In this document: positions 8,341 through 17,042 of the stretch, one piece after another | Numbering within the stretch: the first letter of the stretch is position 1 | Layout: every line of letters starts with the position of its first letter | Assembly (NCBI RefSeq): GCF_964063325.1 | Contig: NZ_OZ061315.1 | Span: 620,001 to 684,000, forward strand | DNA: 64,000 nucleotides | Direction: 5' to 3' | Source of the DNA: Hafnia alvei | GTDB lineage: Bacteria > Pseudomonadota > Gammaproteobacteria > Enterobacterales > Enterobacteriaceae | Program-made: the position numbers and the translations under genes | Notes under the pieces: model-generated | The model's database searches: none | What the model saw: the letters and a program-made list of their open reading frames with translations, nothing else | What the model was told of the DNA's origin: nothing

Positions 8341-9192
8341 ATGGATCGTCGCCGTGCGCTATGGCTGATGCACGGTGCTACCGTGCTATTTGGTATTTCA
8401 GGTATTTTTGGCAAACTTATTGCCAGCAGTGCCGCCGTCTTGGTTTTTGGCCGTGCGATTTTTGCATTAGCGGCCATGTCGTTGTTATTGATAAAACTAA
8501 AACGCCTACCGTGGCGTGAGCTTGATGCTCGCGGCGTGGGGCGTTTGTGCGCCTGTGGCGCGCTGCTGTGCGCACACTGGGTCACGTTTTTTATCGCGGT
8601 GAAAGTGGGTGGGGTTGCGGTCGGTACGCTAGGTTTTGCCTGTTTCCCCGCCTTTGTGGCGATTCTGGAAGGGCTGCTGTATCGAGAGAAGCTGTCGTCG
8701 GCGGAATACGTGTTAATTCTGCTGGTGACTGTTGGATTGGTGTTGGTTACGCCGAGCTTTAATTTCGAGAACAGCGCAACGGAAGGACTGCTGTGGGGCA
8801 TTTTATCCGGCCTAATTTATGCGATTCTGGCGTTGGCTAACCGGCATTCGGCGGCCAGCGTGAACGGAACTCAGGTCTGCTGGTGGCAAAACCTTGCCGT
8901 TATCGTGCTGTTGTTTCCGTTTACCTATCATGAGCTGCCGCTGGTTAGCGCAATGGACTGGATGTGGATTGCCTGCTTGGGGCTGATTTGCACGGGGTTA
9001 GCATACAGCTTGTTCATCAACAGCTTACAGGCGCTGAAAGCGCGTATGGCCGCGATGATTATTGCGCTAGAACCGGTGTACGCCATTCTGATTGCATGGG
9101 CGCTGTTCCATGAAGTGCCGAGCCTGAGGATGGTTTCAGGTGGCTTGCTGATTATCTTTGCGGTGGCTTGGTCAGCAAGACGCAGAAGTTAA
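8341..9192 (+). CDS. EamA-family (DMT) membrane transporter
   Basis: A 283-residue protein with about ten hydrophobic segments arranged as two EamA repeats, typical of drug/metabolite exporters in the inner membrane. The substrate cannot be read from the sequence. ATG 8341 is chosen because AGGAG ends 5 bp before it; an in-frame GTG at 8335 overlaps that ribosome site. It follows yhaJ by 28 bp on the same strand, so it is probably cotranscribed or YhaJ-linked. The protein ends in a short basic tail. Confidence 0.85.
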   Translation: MDRRRALWLMHGATVLFGISGIFGKLIASSAAVLVFGRAIFALAAMSLLLIKLKRLPWRELDARGVGRLCACGALLCAHWVTFFIAVKVGGVAVGTLGFACFPAFVAILEGLLYREKLSSAEYVLILLVTVGLVLVTPSFNFENSATEGLLWGILSGLIYAILALANRHSAASVNGTQVCWWQNLAVIVLLFPFTYHELPLVSAMDWMWIACLGLICTGLAYSLFINSLQALKARMAAMIIALEPVYAILIAWALFHEVPSLRMVSGGLLIIFAVAWSARRRS

Positions 9193-9203
9193 CGGCTTTA
9201 AGC

Positions 9204-9367
9204 AAAAAAATGCCCCGGAAAGTCTGTAATGCTGGTCACTTAAGCATGATTTTAGGGGAAGTACACCGATGGGGTCGTAGCAGCTTTAGCTGCCGGAGCG
9301 CCCCGCGGTGTGCTAGCCCCGTGTATCTCGATCTCTTAAACGATCGGCATAAGGAAAGTCCGAGGCA
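9204..9367 (-). ncRNA. Structured element, candidate small RNA or dispersed repeat
   Basis: No gene fits the space between the transporter and alx. Read on the minus strand, the 5' end TGCCTCGG (complement of 9360-9367) pairs fully with the 3' end CCGGGGCA (complement of 9211-9218; one G-U pair), and the latter is followed directly by seven U (complement of 9204-9210). The interior has further hairpins (CGATC...GATCG, GGCAGC...GCTGC and GCACACCG...CGGTGTAC). The word GGAAAGTC occurs at both ends on the plus strand (9217-9224 and 9353-9360). The closed long-range stem plus U-run resembles a terminated small RNA; I cannot name a family. Confidence 0.4.
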
Positions 9368-9380
9368 TCAAGTTTAACGG

Positions 9381-10355
9381 TTATTCACTTTGTGATTTCA
9401 AACGATCGTTGCGGCGGTTAACAAAGACGTTAATCACCAGCGTCAGCACTAAAATTCCTGCCACTACGCTTAACGATACTGCAATCGGAATATGGTACAG
9501 ATCCATAATCAGCATCTTGAAGCCGATAAACACCAGAATCACCGACAGGCCGTATTTCAGCATTGAGAAACGTTCCGCCACGCCCGCCAGCAAGAAGTAC
9601 ATCGCACGCAGACCCAAAATCGCAAACAGGTTAGACGTTAATACCAAGAACGGATCGGTGGTGACCGCGAAGATTGCCGGGATGCTGTCTACGGCGAAGA
9701 TAACGTCGCTAAGCTCAACCAAAATCAGTACCAACAGCAGCGGCGTGGCAAACAACACGCCGTTTCTGCGAGTAAAGAAGTGCTCGTTTTCGATCTTATC
9801 GGTCATGCGTAAATGGCTGCGGATCCAGCGCACCAGCGGCTTATCGCCAATATCGCCGTCGTCATCCTTCGCCAAGGCCATTTTAACACCGGTAAACAGC
9901 AAGAAAGCACCGAATACGTATAGGATCCACTGGAACTGAGTCACCAACCAGCTGCCGGCGAAAATCATAATAGTACGTAACACAATCGCGCCTAAAACAC
10001 CGTAAACCAGTACGCGGCGTTGCAGGTTCGGCGGTACCGAGAAGTAGCTGAAGAGCATCAGCCAAACGAACACGTTATCGACGGCCAGCGCTTTCTCAAT
10101 GAGATAACCGGTCAGAAACGCCAGCGCCTGTTTGTCGGCAACGACGCGCCCCATAGTTTCGCTGAGATACCACCACAGGCCTGCGTTGAACAAGAGGGAT
10201 AAGCTGACCCATACGAGCGACCAGATTGCGGCTTGGCGCAGCGTCATGGTGGTTGCACCGCGACGCCCCTGCAACAGCAGATCGACGGCGAGCATAATGA
10301 CGACGATGACGGCAAAACTACCCCAGAGCAGGGGAGAGCCAATGGAATTGATCAT
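9381..10355 (-). CDS. alx: TerC-family manganese exporter Alx
   Basis: Inner-membrane TerC/Alx protein (324 aa from ATG 10355) with about nine transmembrane helices; members of the family export Mn2+, and E. coli Alx is induced by Mn2+ and alkaline pH. Strong identity to E. coli Alx includes the acidic intramembrane motifs (EKALAVDNVFVW, VELSDVIFAVDSIPAIFAVTTDPF). I start at MINSIGSPLLWGSF, which aligns with the E. coli start and has AAGGA 7 bp upstream; an in-frame ATG at 10388 lies inside the leader. Expression is expected to depend on the riboswitch leader immediately upstream. Confidence 0.95.
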   Translation of the reverse strand: MINSIGSPLLWGSFAVIVVIMLAVDLLLQGRRGATTMTLRQAAIWSLVWVSLSLLFNAGLWWYLSETMGRVVADKQALAFLTGYLIEKALAVDNVFVWLMLFSYFSVPPNLQRRVLVYGVLGAIVLRTIMIFAGSWLVTQFQWILYVFGAFLLFTGVKMALAKDDDGDIGDKPLVRWIRSHLRMTDKIENEHFFTRRNGVLFATPLLLVLILVELSDVIFAVDSIPAIFAVTTDPFLVLTSNLFAILGLRAMYFLLAGVAERFSMLKYGLSVILVFIGFKMLIMDLYHIPIAVSLSVVAGILVLTLVINVFVNRRNDRLKSQSE

Positions 10356-10439
10356 GGGAGTATCCTTCGTAACACTCATTAAATACAAAAATCACGATGA
10401 CGGAGGACGACAGCGACGACTCTTGTCTGAGTTTTAAGC

Positions 10440-10650
10440 GCACCTCGCCTTCCGGCAAGGTCTCACTTACAACTCGATACCTGCATCACCATGCGACAGC
10501 GGAATTAGCCGCGCTCAATGACTCTGGTATACATCTAAGCAAGGCGCTTAGATACATTTTAGCGTAAAGCTAAAATGCGTTGCCTGGCAACCGGGTACGC
10601 AGCACGCACCGTAATGACGATTAACCAGCAATGAAGTTACTCCCCTTTGC
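10440..10650 (-). promoter_or_regulatory. yybP-ykoY (Mn2+/pH-responsive) riboswitch leader of alx
   Basis: The alx leader shows the features of the PRE/SraF element of E. coli alx. From the 5' side on the minus strand there is a GGGGAGTAAC start, then hairpins CATTTTAGC/GCTAAAATG (10555-10577) and ATCTAAGC/GCTTAGAT (10533-10553), followed by a GC-rich hairpin CACCTCGCCTTCC...GGCAAGG near 10441-10460. The family senses Mn2+ and opens translation or transcription of TerC-type exporters. I identify it from the hairpin pattern and its position before alx. Confidence 0.8.
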
Positions 10651-10657
10651 TTGTAAG

Positions 10658-10686
10658 AAAATAATGCAAAATATTTCAAAGGTCAA
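10658..10686 (-). promoter_or_regulatory. Promoter of the alx leader
   Basis: On the minus strand, TTGACC (complement of 10681-10686) is separated by exactly 17 bp from TATTTT (complement of 10658-10663). This places a start site near 10650, just before the riboswitch, leaving a leader of about 295 nt. Confidence 0.6.
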
Positions 10687-10759
10687 TCTTTGGGATGGAT
10701 TAGCAAAGGGAAAAATGGAGCCATGATTTTACGTGCTGTAAATCATGACTCGTTTAAGC

Positions 10760-11482
10760 TTATAAACCGTGAACAAATTCACGCAGCAATGATTGGCTGA
10801 CGGGAGTATTACTGGTGCGGCGTTGAATATCGAGGTATTTAGCCTGATGCTGCGGTTCAAGTTCTGCGATCCAACTCATGTAGCTATGCATTACCGGCCC
10901 GTTAAACTCTGGGTGGAACTGCGTGCTGATCACGTTATCGCGATAGCGGATGATTTGGTGTGGATCTTGCTGTGAACGGGCTAAAGCAACCGCGCCTTCA
11001 GGTAAACGAAGCACTGATTGCGAATGTATGAGGTTGGCATAGAAGCGCGGCGGATAGTTTTGCAGTGCCGGATCTTGTTGAGCTTCAGGTAACAACTCAA
11101 TTTCCAGCGTGCCAATTTCCAGCCCTTCAGGATGGTAACCCACCTCGCCGCCGAGCGCGTGTGCCAACAGCTGATGGCCATAACAGGCTCCAAAAATAGG
11201 CAGCCCCATACCGATGGCGTCACGTAGCCACATCGCAGCGTATTCGCTCCACGGCAATAGTTCGGTCACCATTGCCGCTGAGCCAGTTATAATTGCACCG
11301 CGATAATGCTCGGGGCTGAGCAGTTGTTCACCTGTTGGAAGATTCACAATCGCTACGCTAGACGGATCAATATCGCCCTGTTGCAAAAACATATCGGTAA
11401 AACCGCCGTGCTGATGGCGAATAACATCCGGTGCATCACCGGTTTGTAAAATGACTAAGGGTTTTGCCTCAAACTCCGCCAT
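10760..11482 (-). CDS. Class I glutamine amidotransferase-like protein
   Basis: A 240-residue GATase-1 domain protein. The nucleophile elbow GACYGHQLLAHALGG holds the catalytic Cys, and FHPEF supplies the His/Glu of the triad, so the enzyme should hydrolyse glutamine or gamma-glutamyl amides. It resembles stand-alone GMP-synthase-like amidotransferases such as YfeJ; no synthase domain is attached. The acceptor substrate is unknown. It reads leftward with its own spacer from alx and diverges from the next transporter gene. Confidence 0.85.
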   Translation of the reverse strand: MAEFEAKPLVILQTGDAPDVIRHQHGGFTDMFLQQGDIDPSSVAIVNLPTGEQLLSPEHYRGAIITGSAAMVTELLPWSEYAAMWLRDAIGMGLPIFGACYGHQLLAHALGGEVGYHPEGLEIGTLEIELLPEAQQDPALQNYPPRFYANLIHSQSVLRLPEGAVALARSQQDPHQIIRYRDNVISTQFHPEFNGPVMHSYMSWIAELEPQHQAKYLDIQRRTSNTPVSQSLLREFVHGL

Positions 11483-11662
11483 AGAATCTCCTGAGTACCG
11501 TCGCCGTTGGGTATTTTCAAATTAATTGAAGCTTTCAAATTAGACGCTTTTTACACATTTTTCTAATGCCGTTGTGAAATATAGAAGGTGGATATAAGAG
11601 AGAGTAATGAGATAATGGCATTAGTGATAATAAGCACGATTGATAATGATTAGGATATTGAA

Positions 11663-12586
11663 ATGGCCGTAGCAGGAAAAGCCGATCCGTTGGCGTTTGG
11701 TGGACTGGTATTATTAACGCTGATCTGGAGTTATAGCTGGATCGCGATGAAGCAGGTCACGCTTTACATCGGCGCCTTTGATTTTACCGCGCTGCGCTGC
11801 GTGTTCGGGGCCTTATTACTGCTGGTGGTGTTAAAACTGCGTGGCCGTGGGATGAAGCCAACGCCTTTTGCCTACACGCTGGCGATTGCCGTGCTGCAAA
11901 CCTGCGGCATGGTTGGATTAGCTCAGTGGGCGCTGATTAGCGGCGGAGCCGGAAAGGTCGCCATACTGACTTACACCATGCCGTTTTGGGTGGTGATCAT
12001 GGCCGCGCTATTCTTGGGCGAGAGAATGCGTCGCGTGCAGTATCTGGCGATTGTGGCGGCGGCGGTGGGGCTCTGTTTGGTATTGCAACCGTGGAAGCTG
12101 ACGGGAGAGTCACTGAAAAGCGCGGTGCTGGCCATTCTTTCCGGCATAAGTTGGGGGGCTAGCGCCATTGTCGCTAAACGCCTGTATCAACGTCATCCTA
12201 AGGTAGATTTGCTGTCGCTGACCACATGGCAAATGGTGTACGGCGCGATCATTATGAGCGTGATTGCGTGGCTAGTGCCAGAGCGCCCGATTGTGTGGGA
12301 TCCCTATGTTTATTTCGCATTGTCGTACAGCGCGATTTTGGCCACCGCGCTGGCGTGGACGCTATGGCTATTCGTGTTGAAGAACTTACCGGCGGGCATT
12401 GCGGGCCTGAGTACGCTAGCGGTACCCGTATGCGGCGTTCTGTTCTCTTGGTGGCTACTGGGTGAAAATCCGGGGGCGATTGAAGGGGCGGGCATTGTGC
12501 TTATCGTGCTGGCGCTGGCGGTGTTGAGCTTCGGCGGCAAACGCGCAGCAAAAGCCCAAATTCAGCAGGTTAAGCCTGTTCGTTAG
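11663..12586 (+). CDS. EamA-family (DMT) membrane transporter
   Basis: A 307-residue inner-membrane protein with ten predicted helices in two EamA repeats, including the family-like N-terminal L-T-L-I-W-S-Y-S-W-I motif and a basic C-terminal tail (GGKRAAKAQIQQVKPVR). The substrate is unknown; the family includes amino-acid and metabolite exporters. It ends just before a strong bidirectional terminator shared with convergent ygjR. It is only distantly similar to the EamA protein at 8341-9192, so it is not a recent duplicate. Confidence 0.85.
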   Translation: MAVAGKADPLAFGGLVLLTLIWSYSWIAMKQVTLYIGAFDFTALRCVFGALLLLVVLKLRGRGMKPTPFAYTLAIAVLQTCGMVGLAQWALISGGAGKVAILTYTMPFWVVIMAALFLGERMRRVQYLAIVAAAVGLCLVLQPWKLTGESLKSAVLAILSGISWGASAIVAKRLYQRHPKVDLLSLTTWQMVYGAIIMSVIAWLVPERPIVWDPYVYFALSYSAILATALAWTLWLFVLKNLPAGIAGLSTLAVPVCGVLFSWWLLGENPGAIEGAGIVLIVLALAVLSFGGKRAAKAQIQQVKPVR

Positions 12587-12588
12587 TC

Positions 12589-12618
12589 AAAAAGGCCTCT
12601 GATGACAGAGGCCTTTTT
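12589..12618. terminator. Bidirectional rho-independent terminator
   Basis: A perfect 12-bp inverted repeat, AAAAAGGCCTCT / AGAGGCCTTTTT, with a 6-base loop lies between convergent genes; both strands have a T run after the GC stem. Confidence 0.92.
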
Positions 12619-12622
12619 CATT

Positions 12623-13660
12623 TTACCCGCGAGTATTTGGCACAACCACGGTTTCTGGTGGAATAGCGGCATCGGCGGGGAATTCAACCCCTGTCAGCGC
12701 GCGAACCTGCGTTAGGATCTTCGCCGTGCTGCGCGATACGTTGATCCCAGCATGCTCAATACTTTGATATTGCACCAGTTTGGCAAATACTTCTGCTTCG
12801 TAATACATAGTATTTTCTTGCTGAGCTTGGCTGATGACTTCAGGCTGCCCACTGCGTGGTGTAAATGTTACTTTCTGGCATTCAGATATTTTTTCGATAA
12901 CTAACGTGCCGTCTTCCCCCTGAATCTCGCTTGGGATATCTGAATTGCTGACCTTGGAGTGAAAAAGAACCACGTCGAATCCGTCGCCTGCGCTGTGCCC
13001 TGCGTAGTTCATGCTAACGTGCCCATGGGCATCTACACCGGAATCTAACAGCGTGGCGCTGGCGTTAAGGCTGTCGGGTTCGCCAAACAGAGACACTGCG
13101 CTTGCCAAGCAATAGTAGCCAATGTCCATAATCGAACCGTTTGAAAACGCGGGATTAAAGGTGTTTGGGTTTTCGCCGTCTAAATAACGCTGGTAGCGCG
13201 AGGAGTATTGGCAGTAGTTCAGGAAAACCTTGCGCAGTCTACCCAAGCGCGGCAGCGCCTGTTGGATCGCTGAGAAGTTTGGTAGGTATGCGGTTTTAAA
13301 GGCCTCAAACAGCACGACCTGATTCTCATGTGCGCATGTAATCATACTTTCGACTTCATGCACGTTAGATGCTAACGGCTTCTCACAGATGACATGCTTT
13401 TTATGCTGCAGCATCGCCAACGTGTGTGGATAGTGGAAAGAGTTTGGGCTGGCAATATAAACCGCGTCAACCTGAGCGCAACTGCCGAGATCGTCCAGCG
13501 AATCGAAAAAATACTGGGCTTTATTCGGCTCGCCAAAGGCGTGTGCCTGCGCTAAATGACGTGAATACACGGCGGTCAGCTGCATTTTCCCCGTGGCATG
13601 AGCGGCGTCGATAAAGCTCTGGGTAATCCAGTTGGTTCCAATAACGGCAAAGCGAATCAT
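12623..13660 (-). CDS. ygjR: Gfo/Idh/MocA-family oxidoreductase YgjR
   Basis: A 345-residue NAD(P)-dependent oxidoreductase. The N-terminal Rossmann fold begins MIRFAVIGTNWITQSFIDAA, and the family motif HVICEKPLASN lies near residue 96; that Lys contributes to catalysis in the family. The substrate is probably a sugar or cyclitol but is not known. The match to E. coli YgjR is supported by its neighbours alx and ygjP, which are also close to it in E. coli. Confidence 0.85.
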   Translation of the reverse strand: MIRFAVIGTNWITQSFIDAAHATGKMQLTAVYSRHLAQAHAFGEPNKAQYFFDSLDDLGSCAQVDAVYIASPNSFHYPHTLAMLQHKKHVICEKPLASNVHEVESMITCAHENQVVLFEAFKTAYLPNFSAIQQALPRLGRLRKVFLNYCQYSSRYQRYLDGENPNTFNPAFSNGSIMDIGYYCLASAVSLFGEPDSLNASATLLDSGVDAHGHVSMNYAGHSAGDGFDVVLFHSKVSNSDIPSEIQGEDGTLVIEKISECQKVTFTPRSGQPEVISQAQQENTMYYEAEVFAKLVQYQSIEHAGINVSRSTAKILTQVRALTGVEFPADAAIPPETVVVPNTRG

Positions 13661-13735
13661 GGGCGTCTCCGATTGGGAAAATAAGATTTTTCACAGAGTA
13701 GCATTTCTTGGATTAATTCGGCGACGCTGGGCAAA

Positions 13736-14239
13736 TTAATACAGCGCGCCAACCAGTTCTAAATGCGTGAGATACATGCGGGTATCGAACTCAAGCTGGT
13801 GGTAAGTGGGTTCCATATGACAGCACAGGTTGTAAAACGCTTTGTTGTGTTCTTTCTCACGTAGGTGAGCCAGCTCGTGAACGACAATCATGCGTAGGAA
13901 AGCCTCAGGCGCATTTTTGAAGACGGTCGCAACACGGATTTCAGCTTTTGCCTTTAACTTGCTACCCTGCACGCGCGAAATGGCGGTATGTAGCCCTAAT
14001 GCATGTTTGAGAACCTGAATTTTGCTGTCGTAGCCCACTTTATTAATTTGCGGCGCATTGCGCAGATACTGATTTTTGAGATCGGTAGTGTATTGATAGA
14101 GTGCGCGATCGGTGGTGAGCTGGTGTGGCTGCGGGTAACGCTGCAATAAAACAGTCCCCAGACGTTGCTGGTCGAGCAGCTGGCGAACCTGCGTTTGCAG
14201 ATGTTCAGGATAGCCGGCCAGATAAGTCAAAGACGTCAT
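13736..14239 (-). CDS. ygjP: YgjP-like zinc metallopeptidase-domain protein
   Basis: A 167-residue protein of the YgjP/WLM-type DUF45 family with the gluzincin motif VVHELAHLREKEHNKAFY (HExxH and a following downstream His). The match to E. coli YgjP is close over the whole length (INKVGYDSKIQVLKHALGLHTAISRVQG). Reported roles for YgjP-like proteins are few. I start at MTSLTYLAGYPEH, with AAGGA 7 bp before it; the longer frame reaching 14344 lacks a ribosome site and homology. Confidence 0.9.
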   Translation of the reverse strand: MTSLTYLAGYPEHLQTQVRQLLDQQRLGTVLLQRYPQPHQLTTDRALYQYTTDLKNQYLRNAPQINKVGYDSKIQVLKHALGLHTAISRVQGSKLKAKAEIRVATVFKNAPEAFLRMIVVHELAHLREKEHNKAFYNLCCHMEPTYHQLEFDTRMYLTHLELVGALY

Positions 14240-14395
14240 ATTCAATTCCTTCAGGTACAATAGCGGACTATTGTACGTCATGCGCGTGACATAACAATTC
14301 TTGAGCACGGTGCTCGGGCGGTTAATACCGTCACATCTGCACAATAATTTATTTTATTCTGCCGCTTAATCAAGCGGATAGATTTTGGAGGGGCG

Positions 14396-15562
14396 ATGAG
14401 CCAACTCGAACCGATCTCCGGTTTTTTTGAAGAAAATGGCCTTGAGCTAGAACGCTACCCACAGCAGTCTGATGATCCAACGCTACAGGCGTGGGAAGCC
14501 GCCGATGAATATCTGTTGCAGAGTTTCGATCTGTCGCAGGCGGAAGGTCGTCCGGTGATTGTGTTCAACGACGCCTTTGGCGCGTTGGCTTGTGCACTGC
14601 ATGGTCAGCAGTTATACAGCGTGAGTGACTCTTATGTGAGCCAGTTGGCAGCGCGCCATAACCTTGGTCTGAACGGCATGGACGACGACACGGTCACGTT
14701 GCTTGATAGCCTTGCACCCCTGCCGCAAGCGCCTGCTTTAGTATTGATCAAAGTGCCTAAGGCATTGGCATTGTTGGAACACCAGCTGCGTGCATTGCGT
14801 GAAGTCGTTGCGCCAGATACCGTAATTATCGCGGCGGCAAAAGCGCGTGATATTCACACCTCAACGCTACAGCTGTTCGAAACTATTCTGGGTGATACCC
14901 ATACTTCGCTGGCATGGAAAAAAGCTCGTCTGATCCACTGTAAAGTGGCCGAGCGCAACCCTGCACCCGCACAGCCAACAACCGTTTGGCCTCTGGATCT
15001 CTGTGGTACTGACGAACCTTACCAGATGCATAACCATGCATCGGTCTTCTCACGTAGCAACTTAGATATCGGCGCTCGTTTCTTCCTTGAGCATCTGCCG
15101 AAAGATATCGAAGGTTCGATTGCTGATTTAGGCTGCGGTAACGGTGTTATTGGCCTGAAGGCGCTCGAGCTGAATCCAAATGCAGATATGCTGTTTTGTG
15201 ATGAGTCATACATGGCCGTTGCCTCAGCACAGATGAACGTCGAAGTTAACCGTCCGCAGGATATGGATCGCTGTGCGTTCCGCGTCGGCAATGGTTTCTC
15301 TGGCGTAGACGGCGGCAGCCTAAACGCAGTGCTATGTAATCCTCCGTTCCATCAGCAGCATTCCATTACCGATCAGGTGGCGTGGGATATGTTCGTCGGG
15401 GCAAAACGTTGCCTGAAAATTCACGGTACGCTGTATATCGTAGGCAACCGTCATCTGGATTACTTCCACAAACTGAAACGTTTGTTTGGCAACTGCACCA
15501 CCATTGAAACCAACAAAAAATTTGTGGTTTTAAAAGCGACTAAACTCCCACCGCGTCGTTAG
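14396..15562 (+). CDS. rlmG: 23S rRNA (guanine1835-N2)-methyltransferase RlmG
   Basis: A 388-residue SAM-dependent methyltransferase (E. coli 378) that modifies G1835 of 23S rRNA during 50S assembly. It has two related methyltransferase halves; the active C-terminal half has the SAM-binding run IADLGCGNGVIGLKAL and the catalytic N4/N2 motif CNPPFHQQH. The ribosome site GGAGGGG lies just upstream of ATG 14396. A strong hairpin terminator follows. It diverges from ygjP. Confidence 0.95.
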   Translation: MSQLEPISGFFEENGLELERYPQQSDDPTLQAWEAADEYLLQSFDLSQAEGRPVIVFNDAFGALACALHGQQLYSVSDSYVSQLAARHNLGLNGMDDDTVTLLDSLAPLPQAPALVLIKVPKALALLEHQLRALREVVAPDTVIIAAAKARDIHTSTLQLFETILGDTHTSLAWKKARLIHCKVAERNPAPAQPTTVWPLDLCGTDEPYQMHNHASVFSRSNLDIGARFFLEHLPKDIEGSIADLGCGNGVIGLKALELNPNADMLFCDESYMAVASAQMNVEVNRPQDMDRCAFRVGNGFSGVDGGSLNAVLCNPPFHQQHSITDQVAWDMFVGAKRCLKIHGTLYIVGNRHLDYFHKLKRLFGNCTTIETNKKFVVLKATKLPPRR

Positions 15563-15593
15563 TTAAATTCGCCATATTTGAATTTATAATCAT

Positions 15594-15628
15594 AAAAAGT
15601 GCATAACATATTGTGTTGTGCACTTTTT
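15594..15628 (+). terminator. Rho-independent terminator after rlmG
   Basis: AAAAAGTGCATAACA pairs with TGTTGTGCACTTTTT (15 bp with one G-U pair), with a 5-base loop and terminal T run. It also separates rlmG from the aminotransferase gene downstream. Confidence 0.9.
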
Positions 15629-15716
15629 CTCGGTTATGCTCAGTCCTACAGCCGTTTCGCGGCTGGTCAAAATAACGCTTCTTAAAATAAATAATGTTGC
15701 TGACAGGGACTTTGCC

Positions 15717-16880
15717 ATGGATCGTCGTACTCTTCTCAAATCTTCAGGTGCAATTCTCGGTGGATTAACGCTAAGCGGTTTGATTAATCGCGCGCAGGCG
15801 ACGACGCCGGCTAAAGCTGCCGTAATTTCTTTTCCGACTGAAAAAAATCCGCTGCTATTAAATTTCAATGAAAATTCATTGGGCATGTCTGCGCAGGCCA
15901 AACAAGCGGTTGTCGATTGTTTGCCGACCGCGTTTCGTTACCCTGATGCGGCACGCGCCGAGCTGATTGAACAGATAGCGGCACATTTCGGCTTGAAGAG
16001 TGAAAATATTACTTTGGGCAATGGCTCATCGGAGACGATCCAAGCCGCGGTTCAGGCGATTATTGTACAAGCACAACAGCAGCAGAAAAAAGTGCAGGTG
16101 ATCGTGCCCGATCCTACTTTTAACTATGCGGAGCTTTACGCTAAACCGCTGGGTGCTGAAATTGTCAAAGTACCGCTGAACGCCAAACTTGAGTTTGATC
16201 TGGCGGCTATGCAGGCAAAGGCTGCGGGCTTCGCGGGTAAATCGATTGTCTATCTGTGCAACCCAAATAACCCAACCGCCACGATTACGCCAGCCGCCAC
16301 CATGGATAGCTGGATAAAAAGTGCTCCGGCAGACACATTCTTTATTGTTGATGAGGCCTATGCCGAGTTTGTTAACGATCCGGCATTTAAAAGCGCTATC
16401 GGTCTGGTACAAAGCGGGCAAAAAAACCTGATCGTGACCCGTACCTTTTCAAAAATCTTCGCTTTGGCTGGGCTACGTATTGGCTATGGCATCGCAGCAT
16501 CTGAAGTCATTGCTCAGGTGGAAAACTTTGTCTCATTGGATAACACCAATACCGCCGGAGCGGTAGCTGCGTTGGCTTCATTAAAAGACAAAACCTTTGT
16601 GGCCATGAGCCGTAAATCAATCGATCTGTCGCGCCAGATCGTGACATCAATGCTCGATGAGCTGAATTTGGAATACGTACCGTCGCAGGCAAACTTTATC
16701 TTCCATAAAGTGAACGGCGATGTGAAAACCTATCAAGAACGCATGAAGCAGCAAAATATCTACGTTGGCCGTGAGTTTCCTCCAGCGGTGGGCTGGAATC
16801 GTTTAACTTTAGGTACTCCGCAGGAAATGCAGGTATTTGTCAGCGTGCTGAAATCGTTTAGGGCGAAAGGGTGGGTTTAA
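15717..16880 (+). CDS. Exported HisC-like PLP-dependent aminotransferase
   Basis: A 387-residue fold-type I aminotransferase of the histidinol-phosphate aminotransferase group. The N-terminus MDRRTLLKSSGAILGGLTLSG, ending in A-Q-A, looks like a twin-arginine signal, so the enzyme is probably folded with its cofactor and exported to the periplasm. NPNNPT, the Asp of FIVDEAYAEF and the cofactor lysine in TRTFSKIFALAGLRIGYG are present. ATG 15717 is chosen because AGGGA lies 8 bp upstream and the signal begins there; the open frame extends back to 15618 through the terminator. The substrate is unknown, and it is not in a his operon. Confidence 0.85.
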   Translation: MDRRTLLKSSGAILGGLTLSGLINRAQATTPAKAAVISFPTEKNPLLLNFNENSLGMSAQAKQAVVDCLPTAFRYPDAARAELIEQIAAHFGLKSENITLGNGSSETIQAAVQAIIVQAQQQQKKVQVIVPDPTFNYAELYAKPLGAEIVKVPLNAKLEFDLAAMQAKAAGFAGKSIVYLCNPNNPTATITPAATMDSWIKSAPADTFFIVDEAYAEFVNDPAFKSAIGLVQSGQKNLIVTRTFSKIFALAGLRIGYGIAASEVIAQVENFVSLDNTNTAGAVAALASLKDKTFVAMSRKSIDLSRQIVTSMLDELNLEYVPSQANFIFHKVNGDVKTYQERMKQQNIYVGREFPPAVGWNRLTLGTPQEMQVFVSVLKSFRAKGWV

Positions 16881-17042
16881 GCATCGCTTAATGCCACCTA
16901 GGAGAACTGCCCCAACGGTGTTGCCAGATAAATTGACATCAACCTTTGCTTTGGTAGATGCAGTGTGGCGATAACGTGGAATGTCGAATGCTCCTCCCCC
17001 TTATGAAGGGGGAGGCTGGGTGAGGGTCTTACATCCATCTCG
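16881..17042. repeat. Intergenic region with GC-rich hairpin repeat
   Basis: Between convergent genes lies the hairpin CCTCCCCCTT-ATG-AAGGGGGAGG (16993-17015) followed by GCTGGGTGAGGGTC. This sequence type occurs as a dispersed intergenic repeat in enterobacteria (recollection). It may terminate transcripts or stabilise the 3' ends of mRNA. Confidence 0.5.

Noticed and set aside
7965..8801. Long minus-strand frame across yhaJ and the EamA gene
   Set aside because: It spans two well-supported genes in antisense, is Ser/Thr/Lys/Pro-rich and has no homology; a shadow frame.
9217..9360. GGAAAGTC words suggesting an RNase P RNA
   Set aside because: The short word resembles the GAGGAAAGTCC part of RNase P RNA, but no other conserved RNase P parts are present and the size is too small.
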